Below, in pieces: positions 17,408-26,607 of a DNA stretch of 64,000 nucleotides. Each line of letters begins with the position of its first letter. Position 1 is the stretch's first letter. Both the position numbers and the translations under genes were made by a program. Origin of the DNA: DAIDJD01 sp035485275 (lineage in GTDB: Bacteria > Oederibacteriota > JAJYGY01 > DAIDJD01); contig DATHOE010000012.1 of assembly GCA_035485275.1 (NCBI GenBank), positions 186,001 to 250,000 of the forward strand. The letters run 5' to 3'. Under the pieces are notes generated by a model. That model was not told where the DNA came from. It worked only from the letters and a program-made list of their open reading frames with translations, and did not search any database.

Positions 17408-19384
17408 ATGCTTCGTTCCCGCGTTTTGCTGCTCCTGCTGGCCTGCCTGGCCGCGTCCTTGAGCGCGGGCGAGGAGTCGGTGGGCACGACCTCGGCCAAC
17501 TTCCTCAAGATCCCCTACTCCGCCCGCGCCGCGGGCATGGGCGAGGCCTACACCGCCGTTTCCGACGACGAAGCCGCCCTGGTGTACAACCCCGCCGGCG
17601 CGGCCCAGATGGTGCAGAGCGAGCTGTCCGCCACGAACGTGGAGTGGTTCCAGGGCATAGACCTGGAGCACCTGGGCGACATCACGCCGGTGGAGGGCAT
17701 CGGCAGCCTGGGCCTGGGCATCACCTTCCTCAACGACGGCAGCCTGGTGGGCACCAAGCGCATCGCCAACAACGGCTCCGCCGACGCCCTGGGCAACTAC
17801 ATCACCACGGGCACCTTCACGCCCTATGACCTGGCCATCAACCTGCTGTGGGCCTACCAGCCCGCCGAGCACTGGGACGTCGGCGTCGGGGCGCAGATCA
17901 TCCAGGAGGCCATAGACACCAACAGCGGTTGGGGCGCGGGCTTGGACCTGGGCGCCCAGCGCACGGACCTTTTCGGCTGGCTGGACGCCGGCCTGGAGGT
18001 GCAGAACCTGGGCACCACCATCGAGGTGGGCTCCTCGGCCTCCAGCGAGCCGGTCACCCTGGCGGGCGGCCTGGCCGGGCGCTTCCTGAAGCGCACCCTG
18101 ACCCTGGCCGCGAACGTGGCGGTGCCCATGGACAACAGCGTGATCCCCAGCGTGGGCGCGGAATGGTGGGTGGCCCAGCCCCTGGCCTTGAGGCTGGGCT
18201 GGATGGGCGGCTACGCCAGCCAGCCCACCGCGGGACTGGGCTTCCGCTATGAAAGCTTCCTGCTGGACTACGCCTACCAGCCCTTCAGCGAGCTGGGCGA
18301 CACCAGCCGCTTCACCCTCAGCGTGGTCTTCGGCGGACCCGAGACCAAGCTGCTGGCCCTGCGGCCCCTGCTCGGACCGATCGGGGACCCTGCCTGGCGC
18401 GAGGGCGACTTCGAGCTGGAACCCGACCGCCCGGACTCGGTGGTGGCCTGGCACCTGGACCTGATCGGCCCGGATGGGACCGTGCGCAGGACCTGGTCCG
18501 GCGACGGACCGGCGCCCGAGAAGCTGCCCTGGGACGGCAAGGACGGCCAGGACAAGGTCCTGCCCGACGGCCTGTACACCGGCCGCCTGGAGGTGGACTA
18601 TCCCGCGGGCCTGAAGGCCAAGGCCGATAGCACGCCCGTGGAGCTGGATTCGACCCCGCCGAGCATCACCCTGGACGAGGACCCGGTGCGGGTGCGGCCG
18701 GACGCGCGCGGCGAGCTCCTGATCCCCGCGAAGCTGAGCCTGGGCGCCCAGGACAAGAACGGGATCGGCGGCTGGAAGCTGGAGGTCACGGACCAGGCGG
18801 GCAAGCCGATCAAGATCTTCAGCGGCCAGGGCCAGCCCCCGGCGCAGATGGACTGGGACGGCTCCGACGACCAGGGCGGCTTCATCAACAGCGGCAGCAA
18901 CTATTACTTCTGGCCCTTCGCCGAGGACAAGCTGGGCAACTGGGGCCGCGGCCAGCCCAAGGCCCTGATCGTCCTGCTCAAGGAGATCCATTTCGACCTG
19001 GCCAGCGACGCGCTCTTCGAGCCCGGCAAGGCGGACGTGCGCATCAGCGCCTACCACCAGCTGGCGGCCCTGAAGGACATGATCCTGAAACAGGAGCCCG
19101 CCGGCCTGACCGGCACGGCCGGCACGACGGTTAAGGTGGACATCGTGGGCTACACGGACAACACTCCGGTGGTGATGAGCGTGTACCACGACAACCAATC
19201 CCTGTCCCTGGCGCGGGCGCAGGCCGTGGCGAAGTTCCTGGTGGTGCTCATGGGCATGGACCCGTCCATGCTCAACCCCGTCGGCATGGGGGAGGCCGAC
19301 CCCAAGGCCAGCAACGACACGCCCGAGGGCCGCGAAACCAACCGCCGCGTTCAGGTCGTCATCCACGTCAACGCCTACCAGTAG
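17408..19384 (+). CDS. PorV-like barrel / FlgD-like / OmpA-domain outer-membrane protein
   Basis: A 658-residue protein with signal peptide (about 1-20). The N-terminal half (about 25-320) resembles PorV/UPF0164 barrels, with the GTTSANFLKIPYSARAAGMG start. The middle has two FlgD-like segments with WDGKDGQD and WDGSDDQGG. The C-terminal domain (about 530-655) is OmpA-like, with GYTDNT, LSLARAQAV and the ETNRRVQV peptidoglycan-binding motif. It probably joins the outer membrane to the cell wall and to the FlgD-tailed protein encoded just upstream (overlapping frames). GAGGG before the ATG at 17408 decides the start. Confidence 0.75.
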   Translation: MLRSRVLLLLLACLAASLSAGEESVGTTSANFLKIPYSARAAGMGEAYTAVSDDEAALVYNPAGAAQMVQSELSATNVEWFQGIDLEHLGDITPVEGIGSLGLGITFLNDGSLVGTKRIANNGSADALGNYITTGTFTPYDLAINLLWAYQPAEHWDVGVGAQIIQEAIDTNSGWGAGLDLGAQRTDLFGWLDAGLEVQNLGTTIEVGSSASSEPVTLAGGLAGRFLKRTLTLAANVAVPMDNSVIPSVGAEWWVAQPLALRLGWMGGYASQPTAGLGFRYESFLLDYAYQPFSELGDTSRFTLSVVFGGPETKLLALRPLLGPIGDPAWREGDFELEPDRPDSVVAWHLDLIGPDGTVRRTWSGDGPAPEKLPWDGKDGQDKVLPDGLYTGRLEVDYPAGLKAKADSTPVELDSTPPSITLDEDPVRVRPDARGELLIPAKLSLGAQDKNGIGGWKLEVTDQAGKPIKIFSGQGQPPAQMDWDGSDDQGGFINSGSNYYFWPFAEDKLGNWGRGQPKALIVLLKEIHFDLASDALFEPGKADVRISAYHQLAALKDMILKQEPAGLTGTAGTTVKVDIVGYTDNTPVVMSVYHDNQSLSLARAQAVAKFLVVLMGMDPSMLNPVGMGEADPKASNDTPEGRETNRRVQVVIHVNAYQ

Positions 19385-19412
19385 CGGGGGCGGATTTTCG
19401 CAGAGGCTAAGC

Positions 19413-20672
19413 GTGTCCCTTGAGCAGCCCTTGTCGGCCGGGCGGCCCGGCCTGAACGCGCCGGTGCCGGCCCCTCTGGGGCGCTTGGCTTTCGCCGCCT
19501 TGTTCGTCCTGTTGGGCTTTTTGGCGGCGACCTGTTACGCCCTCTGGATCGGGAGCCACGGGGCGCCTTGGCCCTGGAACGACTTCATGTACGACTCCAA
19601 TTTCAGCGGCGAAGACCTGTTCATATCCGTGCGCGTGGCCGCCCATTTGAACCCGTATTTTTATAAAGCCATGTATTGCCCCTTCACCTACCTGGTCCTG
19701 CACGCCTTCAGGGACTGCCTGACCCAAAACCTTTTCAGCGGCTACCTGCGCCTGAGCGAGGCCTGCTACATCCTGGTCAGCGGACTGGCGGCCTATATGG
19801 CCTTTGGACGCAGCTGGACGGCCCTGGCCGCGGCCTTCCTGCTTTCGGTCATCGCCTTGGCCAGCTATCCCCTCCAGTTCGCTTTGGACCGCGGCAACCT
19901 GGAAGCCCTGCTCGGCGTGGTGTGTTTCCTGTCAGTGCTGCTGCTCTACGAGGACCGGCCCATCGCCGCGGCCTTGGTCCTGTCCCTGGCCATCGCGGTG
20001 AAGATCTACCCCGTGGCGCTGTGCGTGTTGTTCTGGGCGCGTGGCCAGCGGAAGGCCGCCGTCCTGGCCGTCCTGGCGGCCTTCGGGCTGACGGTTTTGG
20101 GCCTGGTCAGCCTGGTCGGGGGCCTTGGCCCCAATGTGCTGGGCATGCTCAAGGGTCTGGAACAGTACCGCGAAGGGGGCATCCGCGGATTGATGACCAT
20201 GAAGTATTGCGCGGATCCCTACAATTTTCTGCGCGTGATCGGGATCGGGTTCCGCGCGAAAAAGATCTCCTTCCTGTCCACGGTCCTGCCGAACATGGTG
20301 CGCTTCTACCCGGTCTTTTCCATACCCGCGGCCGTGGCCTGCTCGTCCTACGCCCTCTGGTCCACGGCGCCCTTCCACCGGCGCCTTTTGGCGGTCACCC
20401 TGGTCCTCATGCTCTTTCCCTACGCAGCCAACGACTACAAGCTGGTCTACCTGATCTCGGTGCTTTGGTTCATGGCCGTGGCGCCGGAGCCCTGGACCCG
20501 CCTGGACCGAGTCGCCTTCCTGGCCCTCTGCCTGCTCTTGATCCCGAAAAACTATCTTTTCTTGTACCTGAACGTCAGCTTCTCCTGCCTGATCAGCCCG
20601 CTGCTGATGATGGGCCTGCTGGCCACCCTGGCCCTGGACCGGGGGTCCTGGCCGGCCAAAAAGGCGGCCTAG
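19413..20672 (+). CDS. GT87/DUF2029-like integral membrane glycosyltransferase
   Basis: A 419-residue polytopic protein with about ten hydrophobic helices. The early DF/DSNFSGEDL loop and NPYFY segment, followed by alternating helices and the FALDRGNLEALLG region, resemble GT87 polyprenyl-phosphate sugar transferases (GT-C fold, catalytic Asp in the first external loop). The sugar and acceptor are unknown. GTG start with AGAGG six bases upstream. Its stop abuts the converging GH3 pseudogene. Confidence 0.65.
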   Translation: MSLEQPLSAGRPGLNAPVPAPLGRLAFAALFVLLGFLAATCYALWIGSHGAPWPWNDFMYDSNFSGEDLFISVRVAAHLNPYFYKAMYCPFTYLVLHAFRDCLTQNLFSGYLRLSEACYILVSGLAAYMAFGRSWTALAAAFLLSVIALASYPLQFALDRGNLEALLGVVCFLSVLLLYEDRPIAAALVLSLAIAVKIYPVALCVLFWARGQRKAAVLAVLAAFGLTVLGLVSLVGGLGPNVLGMLKGLEQYREGGIRGLMTMKYCADPYNFLRVIGIGFRAKKISFLSTVLPNMVRFYPVFSIPAAVACSSYALWSTAPFHRRLLAVTLVLMLFPYAANDYKLVYLISVLWFMAVAPEPWTRLDRVAFLALCLLLIPKNYLFLYLNVSFSCLISPLLMMGLLATLALDRGSWPAKKAA

Positions 20673-21824
20673 GGTTCCAAGGTCCAAGTTTTCTTCAGAC
20701 GGATGTCCCGCGACGAGGATCCCACCCGGATTTCATAGCTGCCCGGGTCCCCGCGCCACTGCCGCCTTTTTTCGTCCCAATACGAAAATGCCCTGCCGTT
20801 CAGGCTCATCTCCACCCGCACAGCCTTTGCTCGCTTGAGCAGGACCCTTTGGAAGGCCTTCAATTCCTGGAAAGGCCGTTCCACGCGCGCGCGCAGGGGA
20901 CGGACATAGACCTGGGCCACCTCGGCGCCGTCCCGGCTTCCACGCCGGAATACCAGGCCAGCAGCAGGGCGGACACCCGGCGGACCCAGGCCCCCATGTC
21001 CACCGGGGATCCCGCGTTGGGCACCACCACGGTGCGGGGATTGGCCTTCAAGACCGCCTGGATCAGCTCGTCCTGGCCGGGGGGCAGGCCGAAGCTGTCG
21101 CGGTCATAGCCCTCGGTTTCATAGCGGTCGGAGAGTCCGGCGAAGACGATGGCCACGTCGGAACGCCGCGCCGCGTCCACGGCCTCCTGCAGGAGCCGGG
21201 CCGGCGTCTCCTGCAGACCCAGGGTGACCGAGGCGTCTCCATAGGCCTGGTAATACTCCAGCTTCAGGTCCTAGGAACGGCCCGCCACCAGGCGTAGGCG
21301 AACGCTGCGGGTCTGGGCCGCATGGTCGCTCCAGTTTTCGATGAGGAGCTTGCCGTCCACAAAGAGCCGGTATCCGCCGTCCCCGCGCACGCCCAGCAGG
21401 CTGTCGCCGCCCTGGGCCGGCGCCAAACGGCCCCGCCAGCGGGCCGAGAACAGGTTGTGGGGAATGCCGGGTCCGGGCGAGCCGTCGCCGCGCCAGTCGT
21501 GGTCCAAGGTTTTCTCGGTGCGCACCGGGCTGGGCGTTCCGGACAGGTCTTTGTTTGTGAAGTATTCCGCCCCAGCTTCCGCAGGCAGGAGGCGGAATAC
21601 TTTTGTGGGGGATGGCCAAAGAGGCCCAGCTCGAAGAGCACCCTGAGGATGCGCCGCGCGGCATCGTCCACGGCTGTCCGGGGCAGGCGTCCGCTCTCCA
21701 AATCCGGGAGGAGCCGCAGGACCAGGGAGTTGCCCGGGCCGGGCATTTCCAGGTCCAGGCCGGCCGACAGCGCGCCAGCGCCCCCGTGGGCGGCGCCCCA
21801 GTCCGACACCACGAATTGGAGGAT
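20669..21824 (-). pseudogene. Decayed GH3 beta-glucosidase with PA14 insert
   Basis: Reading leftward on the - strand, conserved GH3 pieces appear in broken frames. VVSDWGAAHG and AGLDLEMPG (about 21620-21824) are the end of the catalytic barrel with the nucleophile-Asp motif. A frame change is followed by a PA14 segment (GAEYFTNKD to LRLVAGRS, about 21265-21570). A TAG then replaces a codon before DLKLEYYQ. The second GH3 domain (DRYETEGYDRDSF to AWYSGVEAG) follows, and a large deletion joins it to the terminal Fn3-like domain (LKAFQRV to SSRDIRL). The first ~half of the gene is missing and the break is within about 10 bases of the ClpP-like stop. Confidence 0.8.
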
Positions 21825-21832
21825 CGACCAAG

Positions 21833-22387
21833 TCAAACAACGTTTCTCTCGTGAACCCTGTCCACCACGCCCAATTCCACGGCTTCTTTGGGAGTCAGCC
21901 AGGTGTCGACGTCCCGCAACAATTGGGCCTCGACTTCCATAGCATCCTTGAGTTTCGTGCATTCCATGTAATGGTCCAGGATGCGCCGGTGGGTCAAATC
22001 CTCTATTTTCCTGCGGGCCACCAGACCGCTGTAGTTTCCTCCTGAGAGGGTCCAAAAGCGGTGGCTCATGAGGGTCGCCCGTGGTGTCAGTACCCGATGC
22101 CCTGGGGCACCGGCCATGAGCACGCTCAGCCCCATGCTGGCGACAAGGCCGAATCCGGTCGTGTACACGGGGAGGCGGGACCACTGCATGAGGTCGATGA
22201 GCGCAAAGCCGGCGTCCACGCTGCCGCCCGGGCAACTGATCATTAGTTGGATGAAGTCCGTTTTCGGCTGTAGGTTCATCTCGATGATGCGGCGGTTCAA
22301 CTGGGAGGCCTGCCCGGTGTCCAGCTCCCCACATAGAAAGATCAAACCGCGATCGTCGAGAACATTGCCCTTTTTTTCATCCTCCAT
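21833..22387 (-). CDS. ClpP-fold serine protease, module copy 1
   Basis: A 184-residue cytoplasmic protein of the ClpP/crotonase superfamily. The triad is intact: Ser84 in VASMGLSVLMAG, His109 in TLMSHRF and Asp161 in RDVDTWLTPKEAV. The oxyanion-hole CPGGSVDAG motif is at 52-60. It differs from housekeeping ClpP in its N-terminal region and sequence, so it is a divergent family. The ATG at 22387 is set by AAAGGAGA and by homology to copy 2; a longer open frame upstream only overlaps the ATPase. It is 10 bases behind the ATPase stop, and its ribosome site overlaps that stop, implying a stoichiometric ATPase-protease machine. Confidence 0.85.
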   Translation of the reverse strand: MEDEKKGNVLDDRGLIFLCGELDTGQASQLNRRIIEMNLQPKTDFIQLMISCPGGSVDAGFALIDLMQWSRLPVYTTGFGLVASMGLSVLMAGAPGHRVLTPRATLMSHRFWTLSGGNYSGLVARRKIEDLTHRRILDHYMECTKLKDAMEVEAQLLRDVDTWLTPKEAVELGVVDRVHERNVV

Positions 22388-22397
22388 GGAATCTCCT

Positions 22398-24389
22398 TTA
22401 GAAAATCGGGGTCTGGATCCCCGGTTTGAAGAGCAATTTGAGGGCAGCGGCGACGTATTTTTCCATAATGATCCCCGGAACTTCGTCGTTTTCTTCGATT
22501 CGCTGAAGAGCCAAGGCCCAACGGGCCAGTAGTTCAATTCTTTCTGTCCGCAAGCCAAGCAACTGAGCCATCAGTCCTGGATCGCATACTTGAAGTTGTC
22601 TCCGTTCCAGACCCACCAGGACGGGTTGCAATTTTATCCTTGGTTTTGAACGTACCGTGATCCAAGGCCCCAGGGCCTGAGGGCTGAACCGTTCCGGTGG
22701 CACGATTTCTGCCATCAGGCAGAGCACTCCCAGTCCGCCCGCTTCGGCGAACGCGCCCGCTAGGCGCCAGGCGGCGGCCTCTTTTTCGCCCTCCGCCCGC
22801 GCGATGGTCAGGACGGGCAGTCCGTTGGTGAGGCTGCATGCCTCCACCGCGCGCCGGAGATCCGCTGGATCGATCCCGGAACTATTGGTGTCCTTGGGCA
22901 TCAGGTCCTGGAGGTTGACCGTCCGTGCCGTTCGTCCCAGGCAATGGGCCAAGTATGCGAGACTGTCCCATTGATCCGAGTCGTCACCGCGAAGGAGCAC
23001 TTTAAGCCCCCTTCCGGTTCGGCGATTATCCTCATAGGAAAAGAGCGCGTTCTTTTTCCAGAGATGGGCCAGGCTTTGCAGGCTTCGCCGACTTTCCCGG
23101 TCCAAGCCGATCCGGCCGGCACGGGAGGTCCTGTCCAGATTTTTCCAATCCAAGAGGCCATGCAGTTGGGTGCTGACGGCCGCCTGCATTTCAGTCCAGG
23201 AGATGTCCTCCTGTGCGCTTCCCAAATTGAGACGCGCGGCCGCGTTGCGGATGAGACCGCCGCTGATGTCGTAAATCCTGGAAGCTCGGTCGAGGATCGC
23301 GGATACGATGGGTCTTTTTAGATGGCGTCGCCATAATTCAGACCTGTGGGTGTCATCGGTCTCGCCATAGGAGATCTGGGTAGGGAAGCGTCGTTGGAAT
23401 GCTTCGCTCAGGCGCAGCCAGCCCTGGTTGATGGCTGCGATGACGACGCCGTCATGGTCTTGCAGGAGCTGCAAAAGCGTGGCTGCTTCGGAGGATGGGC
23501 CGTTTAGGTGGTTTTCTTTGTCGAGCCAACGGCCGCATTCGTCGAAAAAGATCGCCGCCCCCTCGATCTGTGCCGCCGCCGCCGCTTTCTCGATCAGGTC
23601 GGCCTCAAAATCCGGGTTTTGTGTCCTGACCAGGAGCAAGGGCAGACCCAATTCTCCGGCTATGGCCCTCGCGGTCAGGGTTTTGCCGGCGCCGGAACGC
23701 CCCCAAAGCAGGACGGACTTGCCTCCACCCTGGTCCGCGCGGCAAAGCGCCAAAAATTGCTCCAATTGCGGCCTTTGTGTCTTGGTCAGAATAACGTCCG
23801 CAAGACGCTCGGTCGGAAGGACCAGCCTTAGGCCGGGGTCCAACACCCGTTCGCCCTGTTCGTCTCCTGGATAAAGCAATGAAGACAGGAAAGAGGTCAG
23901 CCGCACTCCTCCGTCCAGCGGGGTGGCCGCGCCGCTCCTCTCGATCAAACGTTTGGCCGCGAGGCCGGATTGGGGCAGCAATCGTTCTGCTATGCGTTGA
24001 CGCAGTCGCTGATCATTGCCGCCGAGCCATTGCACCATTCTTTCGGCGCTTAGGGCGTTCTTGCGCGTGAACATGTCGTCATCCCAGCCATCCGTGGTGC
24101 CTTTTTTTGAACGGAGTTTTCTGCGTAAATCGAGGTGAAGTCCCTCGAGGTAGAGGGCGGCAAGAATGAGCCTGTCCAGAGGGTCATGCGCTAAATGGGC
24201 CACTCTGCCGGCAACGCTGTCGGCATTGTTTTCACAAACCTTCAGAGCAACTAAAATAGCGTCTGTGCCGGGGTCCGCCCCCATCCCGGCGCGGCACAGC
24301 AAGGTCCGCATCCACGAAGAATCGGGACCCTCAATTCCCGTCTCTAAGTCCACGGCCGTTGGGGACGGCGATGCAGTTTCCGGGTTCAA
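22398..24389 (-). CDS. AAA+ ATPase partner of ClpP-like protease, copy 1
   Basis: A 663-residue protein. An all-helical N-terminal region (about 25-200) precedes one AAA+ domain: Walker A GRSGAGKT (230-237), Walker B FFDE (281-284), sensor-1 Asn321 in AINQGW, arginine-finger QRRF (332-335) and sensor-2 region GGLIRNAAAR. The C-terminal half (about 420-663) is unrecognised and ends in a hydrophobic TPIF. The TTG at 24389, four bases after GGAGG, matches the start of copy 2; an in-frame ATG at 24449 would add 20 residues encoded by a terminator-like hairpin. Probably an unfoldase feeding the ClpP-like protease. Confidence 0.8.
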   Translation of the reverse strand: MNPETASPSPTAVDLETGIEGPDSSWMRTLLCRAGMGADPGTDAILVALKVCENNADSVAGRVAHLAHDPLDRLILAALYLEGLHLDLRRKLRSKKGTTDGWDDDMFTRKNALSAERMVQWLGGNDQRLRQRIAERLLPQSGLAAKRLIERSGAATPLDGGVRLTSFLSSLLYPGDEQGERVLDPGLRLVLPTERLADVILTKTQRPQLEQFLALCRADQGGGKSVLLWGRSGAGKTLTARAIAGELGLPLLLVRTQNPDFEADLIEKAAAAAQIEGAAIFFDECGRWLDKENHLNGPSSEAATLLQLLQDHDGVVIAAINQGWLRLSEAFQRRFPTQISYGETDDTHRSELWRRHLKRPIVSAILDRASRIYDISGGLIRNAAARLNLGSAQEDISWTEMQAAVSTQLHGLLDWKNLDRTSRAGRIGLDRESRRSLQSLAHLWKKNALFSYEDNRRTGRGLKVLLRGDDSDQWDSLAYLAHCLGRTARTVNLQDLMPKDTNSSGIDPADLRRAVEACSLTNGLPVLTIARAEGEKEAAAWRLAGAFAEAGGLGVLCLMAEIVPPERFSPQALGPWITVRSKPRIKLQPVLVGLERRQLQVCDPGLMAQLLGLRTERIELLARWALALQRIEENDEVPGIIMEKYVAAALKLLFKPGIQTPIF

Positions 24390-24398
24390 AATGCCTCC

Positions 24399-24443
24399 AA
24401 AAAGGAAGAGGCGGGGGCCCCGCTTCGGGGACCTCCGCCTCTT
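24399..24443 (-). terminator. Terminator-like hairpin in the ATPase copy 1 leader
   Basis: On the - strand AAGAGGCGG (24443-24435) pairs with CCGCCTCTT (24414-24406), with an inner CCCC/GGGG helix and a TTTTT run (24403-24399), immediately before GGAGG and the TTG start. It lies downstream of the candidate promoter, so it may attenuate ATPase transcription; it could also end read-through from the ECF operon. Confidence 0.65.
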
Positions 24444-24489
24444 TGTCATTCCAGCTGTTCAAAAGGATCGTAATTTTTCGGACATCCGG

Positions 24490-24518
24490 ACTTTAGCACT
24501 CCATGGTATCGCTGTCAA
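24490..24518 (-). promoter_or_regulatory. Sigma-70-type promoter for ATPase-ClpP copy 1
   Basis: On the - strand TTGACA (24518-24513), 17 bases, then TAAAGT (24495-24490). Transcription would start near 24483 and give a leader of about 95 bases containing the hairpin before the TTG start. Confidence 0.6.
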
Positions 24519-24555
24519 ATCGGGACCACCGAATGGGCCTTGGACTTTGTACGAG

Positions 24556-25821
24556 CTAGTACCCGTCCCTGTCCTGGTGCCCTTCCGAGGTCTCGTCCTT
24601 GTCCTGGTCCATGGTTTCCCCGGACTTTCCGCCAAAAACCCCATCCATTTCCGTCTTGGCCGCGGCGAAGTCCGCGCGGAAACCCGGGTCCTGGAACAGG
24701 CTCTGGGCGATGGCCGCCGCGCTCAAGCGCCCGGCGTCCACGTCGCTGGGGTAGTGCACCCCGGCCAGCAGACGGCGTTGGCCGAAGAGGATGCCCCGGG
24801 CGTGCAGCTCCGCGGAGCGCTCCGGAAGGAGGTCGGCCAGGATGGTGCCCATCAGGTTTCCGGACGTGGAATGCCCGCTGGGATAGGCGGTCGTGGCCGG
24901 CACCATGCCCACCGGCTTGATCCGCGCATCCACCCAGGAGGGGCGTTTGCGGCCCCAGTAGGCCTGGGCCTTGGACATGGGGACATGCACGGTGGCGAGG
25001 ATGCGCAGGAAGAGCTGGTTCGTCTTGGGCAGGTTCCCGGCCGCGAATTTTTCGCCCAGCACGTCCTTGAAGACGTACACGGTGATGACCTGGTCCGCGA
25101 TGCAGGCTTTTTCGTCCATGGCGGTCCGCCCCTTTTGGATGCGCAGCAGGGCCTGCAGCTCCCGGCGCGTTTCGGCCGCGCCCGGGGGCGGCGGCAGGAT
25201 CCGGGTGAGGTCTATCTGCCTGGCCACGGCATAGGGAAGGGCGGCGGGAGCGGACGGCGGGTCAGCGTGCAAAGCGAGCGCGGGCAGCAGCATGAGCGCC
25301 ATGGCCGCGAGCGCCGTGCCTTTGGCCATGCCTCCCTTGGACGGCGCTTTCCGGGCCGCCCTCAAGGCATCCACGGACCAGGGGCCCGGACCGTACCAGA
25401 GGAGAAGCACGGAGCAAAGCAATTGGGCGATGTCATCCCGGCCTTCATGGAGCACGGCGTAGAAGCCCTGGATGGGCGGGACGGGCGGCGCGGGCAGCGG
25501 ATTCGTGCCCAGGTACATGGGGATCTTGGTGCTGAGGATCGCGACGATCATTTCCCCGATGAACAGCAGCGCGAAGGGCCGGGTCATGAAGCCGGCGAGC
25601 AGGGCCAAACCGCCCGTGATCTCCAGCACCGCGATGGCCGGGGCCAGCACTTCCGGCATGGGCATGCCCAGCTTGGTGAAACGGATGATGCCCTGGCTGG
25701 CGAAGAGGAACTTGATCACGCCTTCCCAAAAAAAGGTCCAGCCCGCGACAAAGCGGATCAGCACAGCCCCATTGGCTGCGTCGGTTTTGGGATCGAACAG
25801 TCGTTTCAACAGCGTTTCCAT
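24556..25821 (-). CDS. DoxX membrane protein fused to class A acid phosphatase
   Basis: A 421-residue single open frame. Residues 1-150 form a DoxX-like domain with four hydrophobic helices. After a short basic linker, residues 165-186 look like a complete signal peptide (MAKGTALAAM to ALALHA), followed by a PAP2/PhoN-type phosphatase (about 190-400) with GRKRPSW, the AYPSGHSTSG motif (312-321) and the RR-HYPSDVDAGR motif with catalytic His356 and Asp360. Two genes that are usually separate therefore seem joined. The third gene of the ECF operon, it is likely part of an envelope or oxidative/metal stress response. Confidence 0.75.
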   Translation of the reverse strand: METLLKRLFDPKTDAANGAVLIRFVAGWTFFWEGVIKFLFASQGIIRFTKLGMPMPEVLAPAIAVLEITGGLALLAGFMTRPFALLFIGEMIVAILSTKIPMYLGTNPLPAPPVPPIQGFYAVLHEGRDDIAQLLCSVLLLWYGPGPWSVDALRAARKAPSKGGMAKGTALAAMALMLLPALALHADPPSAPAALPYAVARQIDLTRILPPPPGAAETRRELQALLRIQKGRTAMDEKACIADQVITVYVFKDVLGEKFAAGNLPKTNQLFLRILATVHVPMSKAQAYWGRKRPSWVDARIKPVGMVPATTAYPSGHSTSGNLMGTILADLLPERSAELHARGILFGQRRLLAGVHYPSDVDAGRLSAAAIAQSLFQDPGFRADFAAAKTEMDGVFGGKSGETMDQDKDETSEGHQDRDGY

Positions 25822-25845
25822 AGCTTCCTCAGAGAGTGGCCGGCT

Positions 25846-26607
25846 TCAGATCGCCGAGACCTGACATTGGTGCGCGAGTTTCTTCAGTTGCTCCAGGCCG
25901 AGTTCAGCGACCAGGATGTGGAAATGCCCTTTGTGCTGCCAAGCCACCAGGCTGTAGGGGCTTCCGGAGTCGGCAAAGAGCTGGTCCTGGGGAAGCGTCA
26001 GGGGGCACAGGACCTTGGGGTCGCCCACAAAGAGGCTCACCGTCTTGCCCTGGGAGCGGTACACGTCCAGGGCCACGGTCTGCCCCCTCAGCACGCTGAG
26101 CCGGGCGCCCACGAGCTGCGCGTCCGGCATCTCCGGCACGTGCACGGGGTGCCCCAGGTTCTTGGCCAGCCAGGCCGCCACCATGGGCTGGGAGCTGGAG
26201 CGGTATTGCACTTCGGTGTCGGCCTGGCTGTGGGTCTGGTGGTCGTCGCGGTAGAACTGGGTCCAGGCGTCCTGGGCGCCGCGCTGGGGCAGCAGGAGCG
26301 TCAGGAGCGCCACCAGGGCGGCCCCGGCCAGCACGCCCCCGCCCAGCCAAGCCAGGGGACGGAGCCGCTGCTTGGGCGGGAACGCGGCGCTGTCCAGTCC
26401 CCTCAGCACCCGGGCCCTGAGGTCCGCGGGGGCCTGGAGCCTGGGGAGATGCCCCTTGAGTCCCTTCACAAAGGAAGCGTGCCGCTTGGCCTCGCTCGCG
26501 CATTGCGGGCAGACGGACAGATGGCGTTCCAGGGCCAGACCGTCGAGCTGGGACAGTTCCTGGTCCACCCAGGCCGGAATCAAAGCGCGGGCATCTGCAC
26601 AGGTCAC
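25846..26607 (-). CDS. Anti-sigma factor with zinc-finger (zf-HC2) domain
   Basis: A 253-residue bitopic protein. The cytoplasmic N-terminus has the zinc-binding anti-sigma pattern LERHLSVCPQC (His-x3-Cys-x2-Cys, about 28-36), followed by one transmembrane helix (about 88-108) and a periplasmic sensor domain of unknown type. It overlaps the sigma gene by 4 bases. It should hold the ECF factor inactive until an envelope signal triggers release. Confidence 0.85.
   Translation of the reverse strand: MTCADARALIPAWVDQELSQLDGLALERHLSVCPQCASEAKRHASFVKGLKGHLPRLQAPADLRARVLRGLDSAAFPPKQRLRPLAWLGGGVLAGAALVALLTLLLPQRGAQDAWTQFYRDDHQTHSQADTEVQYRSSSQPMVAAWLAKNLGHPVHVPEMPDAQLVGARLSVLRGQTVALDVYRSQGKTVSLFVGDPKVLCPLTLPQDQLFADSGSPYSLVAWQHKGHFHILVAELGLEQLKKLAHQCQVSAI

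Noticed and set aside
17324..19366. 680-codon - strand open frame opposite the PorV/OmpA gene
   Set aside because: Gly/Ala/Arg/His-rich shadow; the + strand encodes recognisable barrel and OmpA motifs.
21264..22334. 356-codon - strand frame spanning the ClpP-like gene and the GH3 remnant
   Set aside because: Its first half is an out-of-frame reading of the ClpP-like gene; only its second half carries GH3 remnants.
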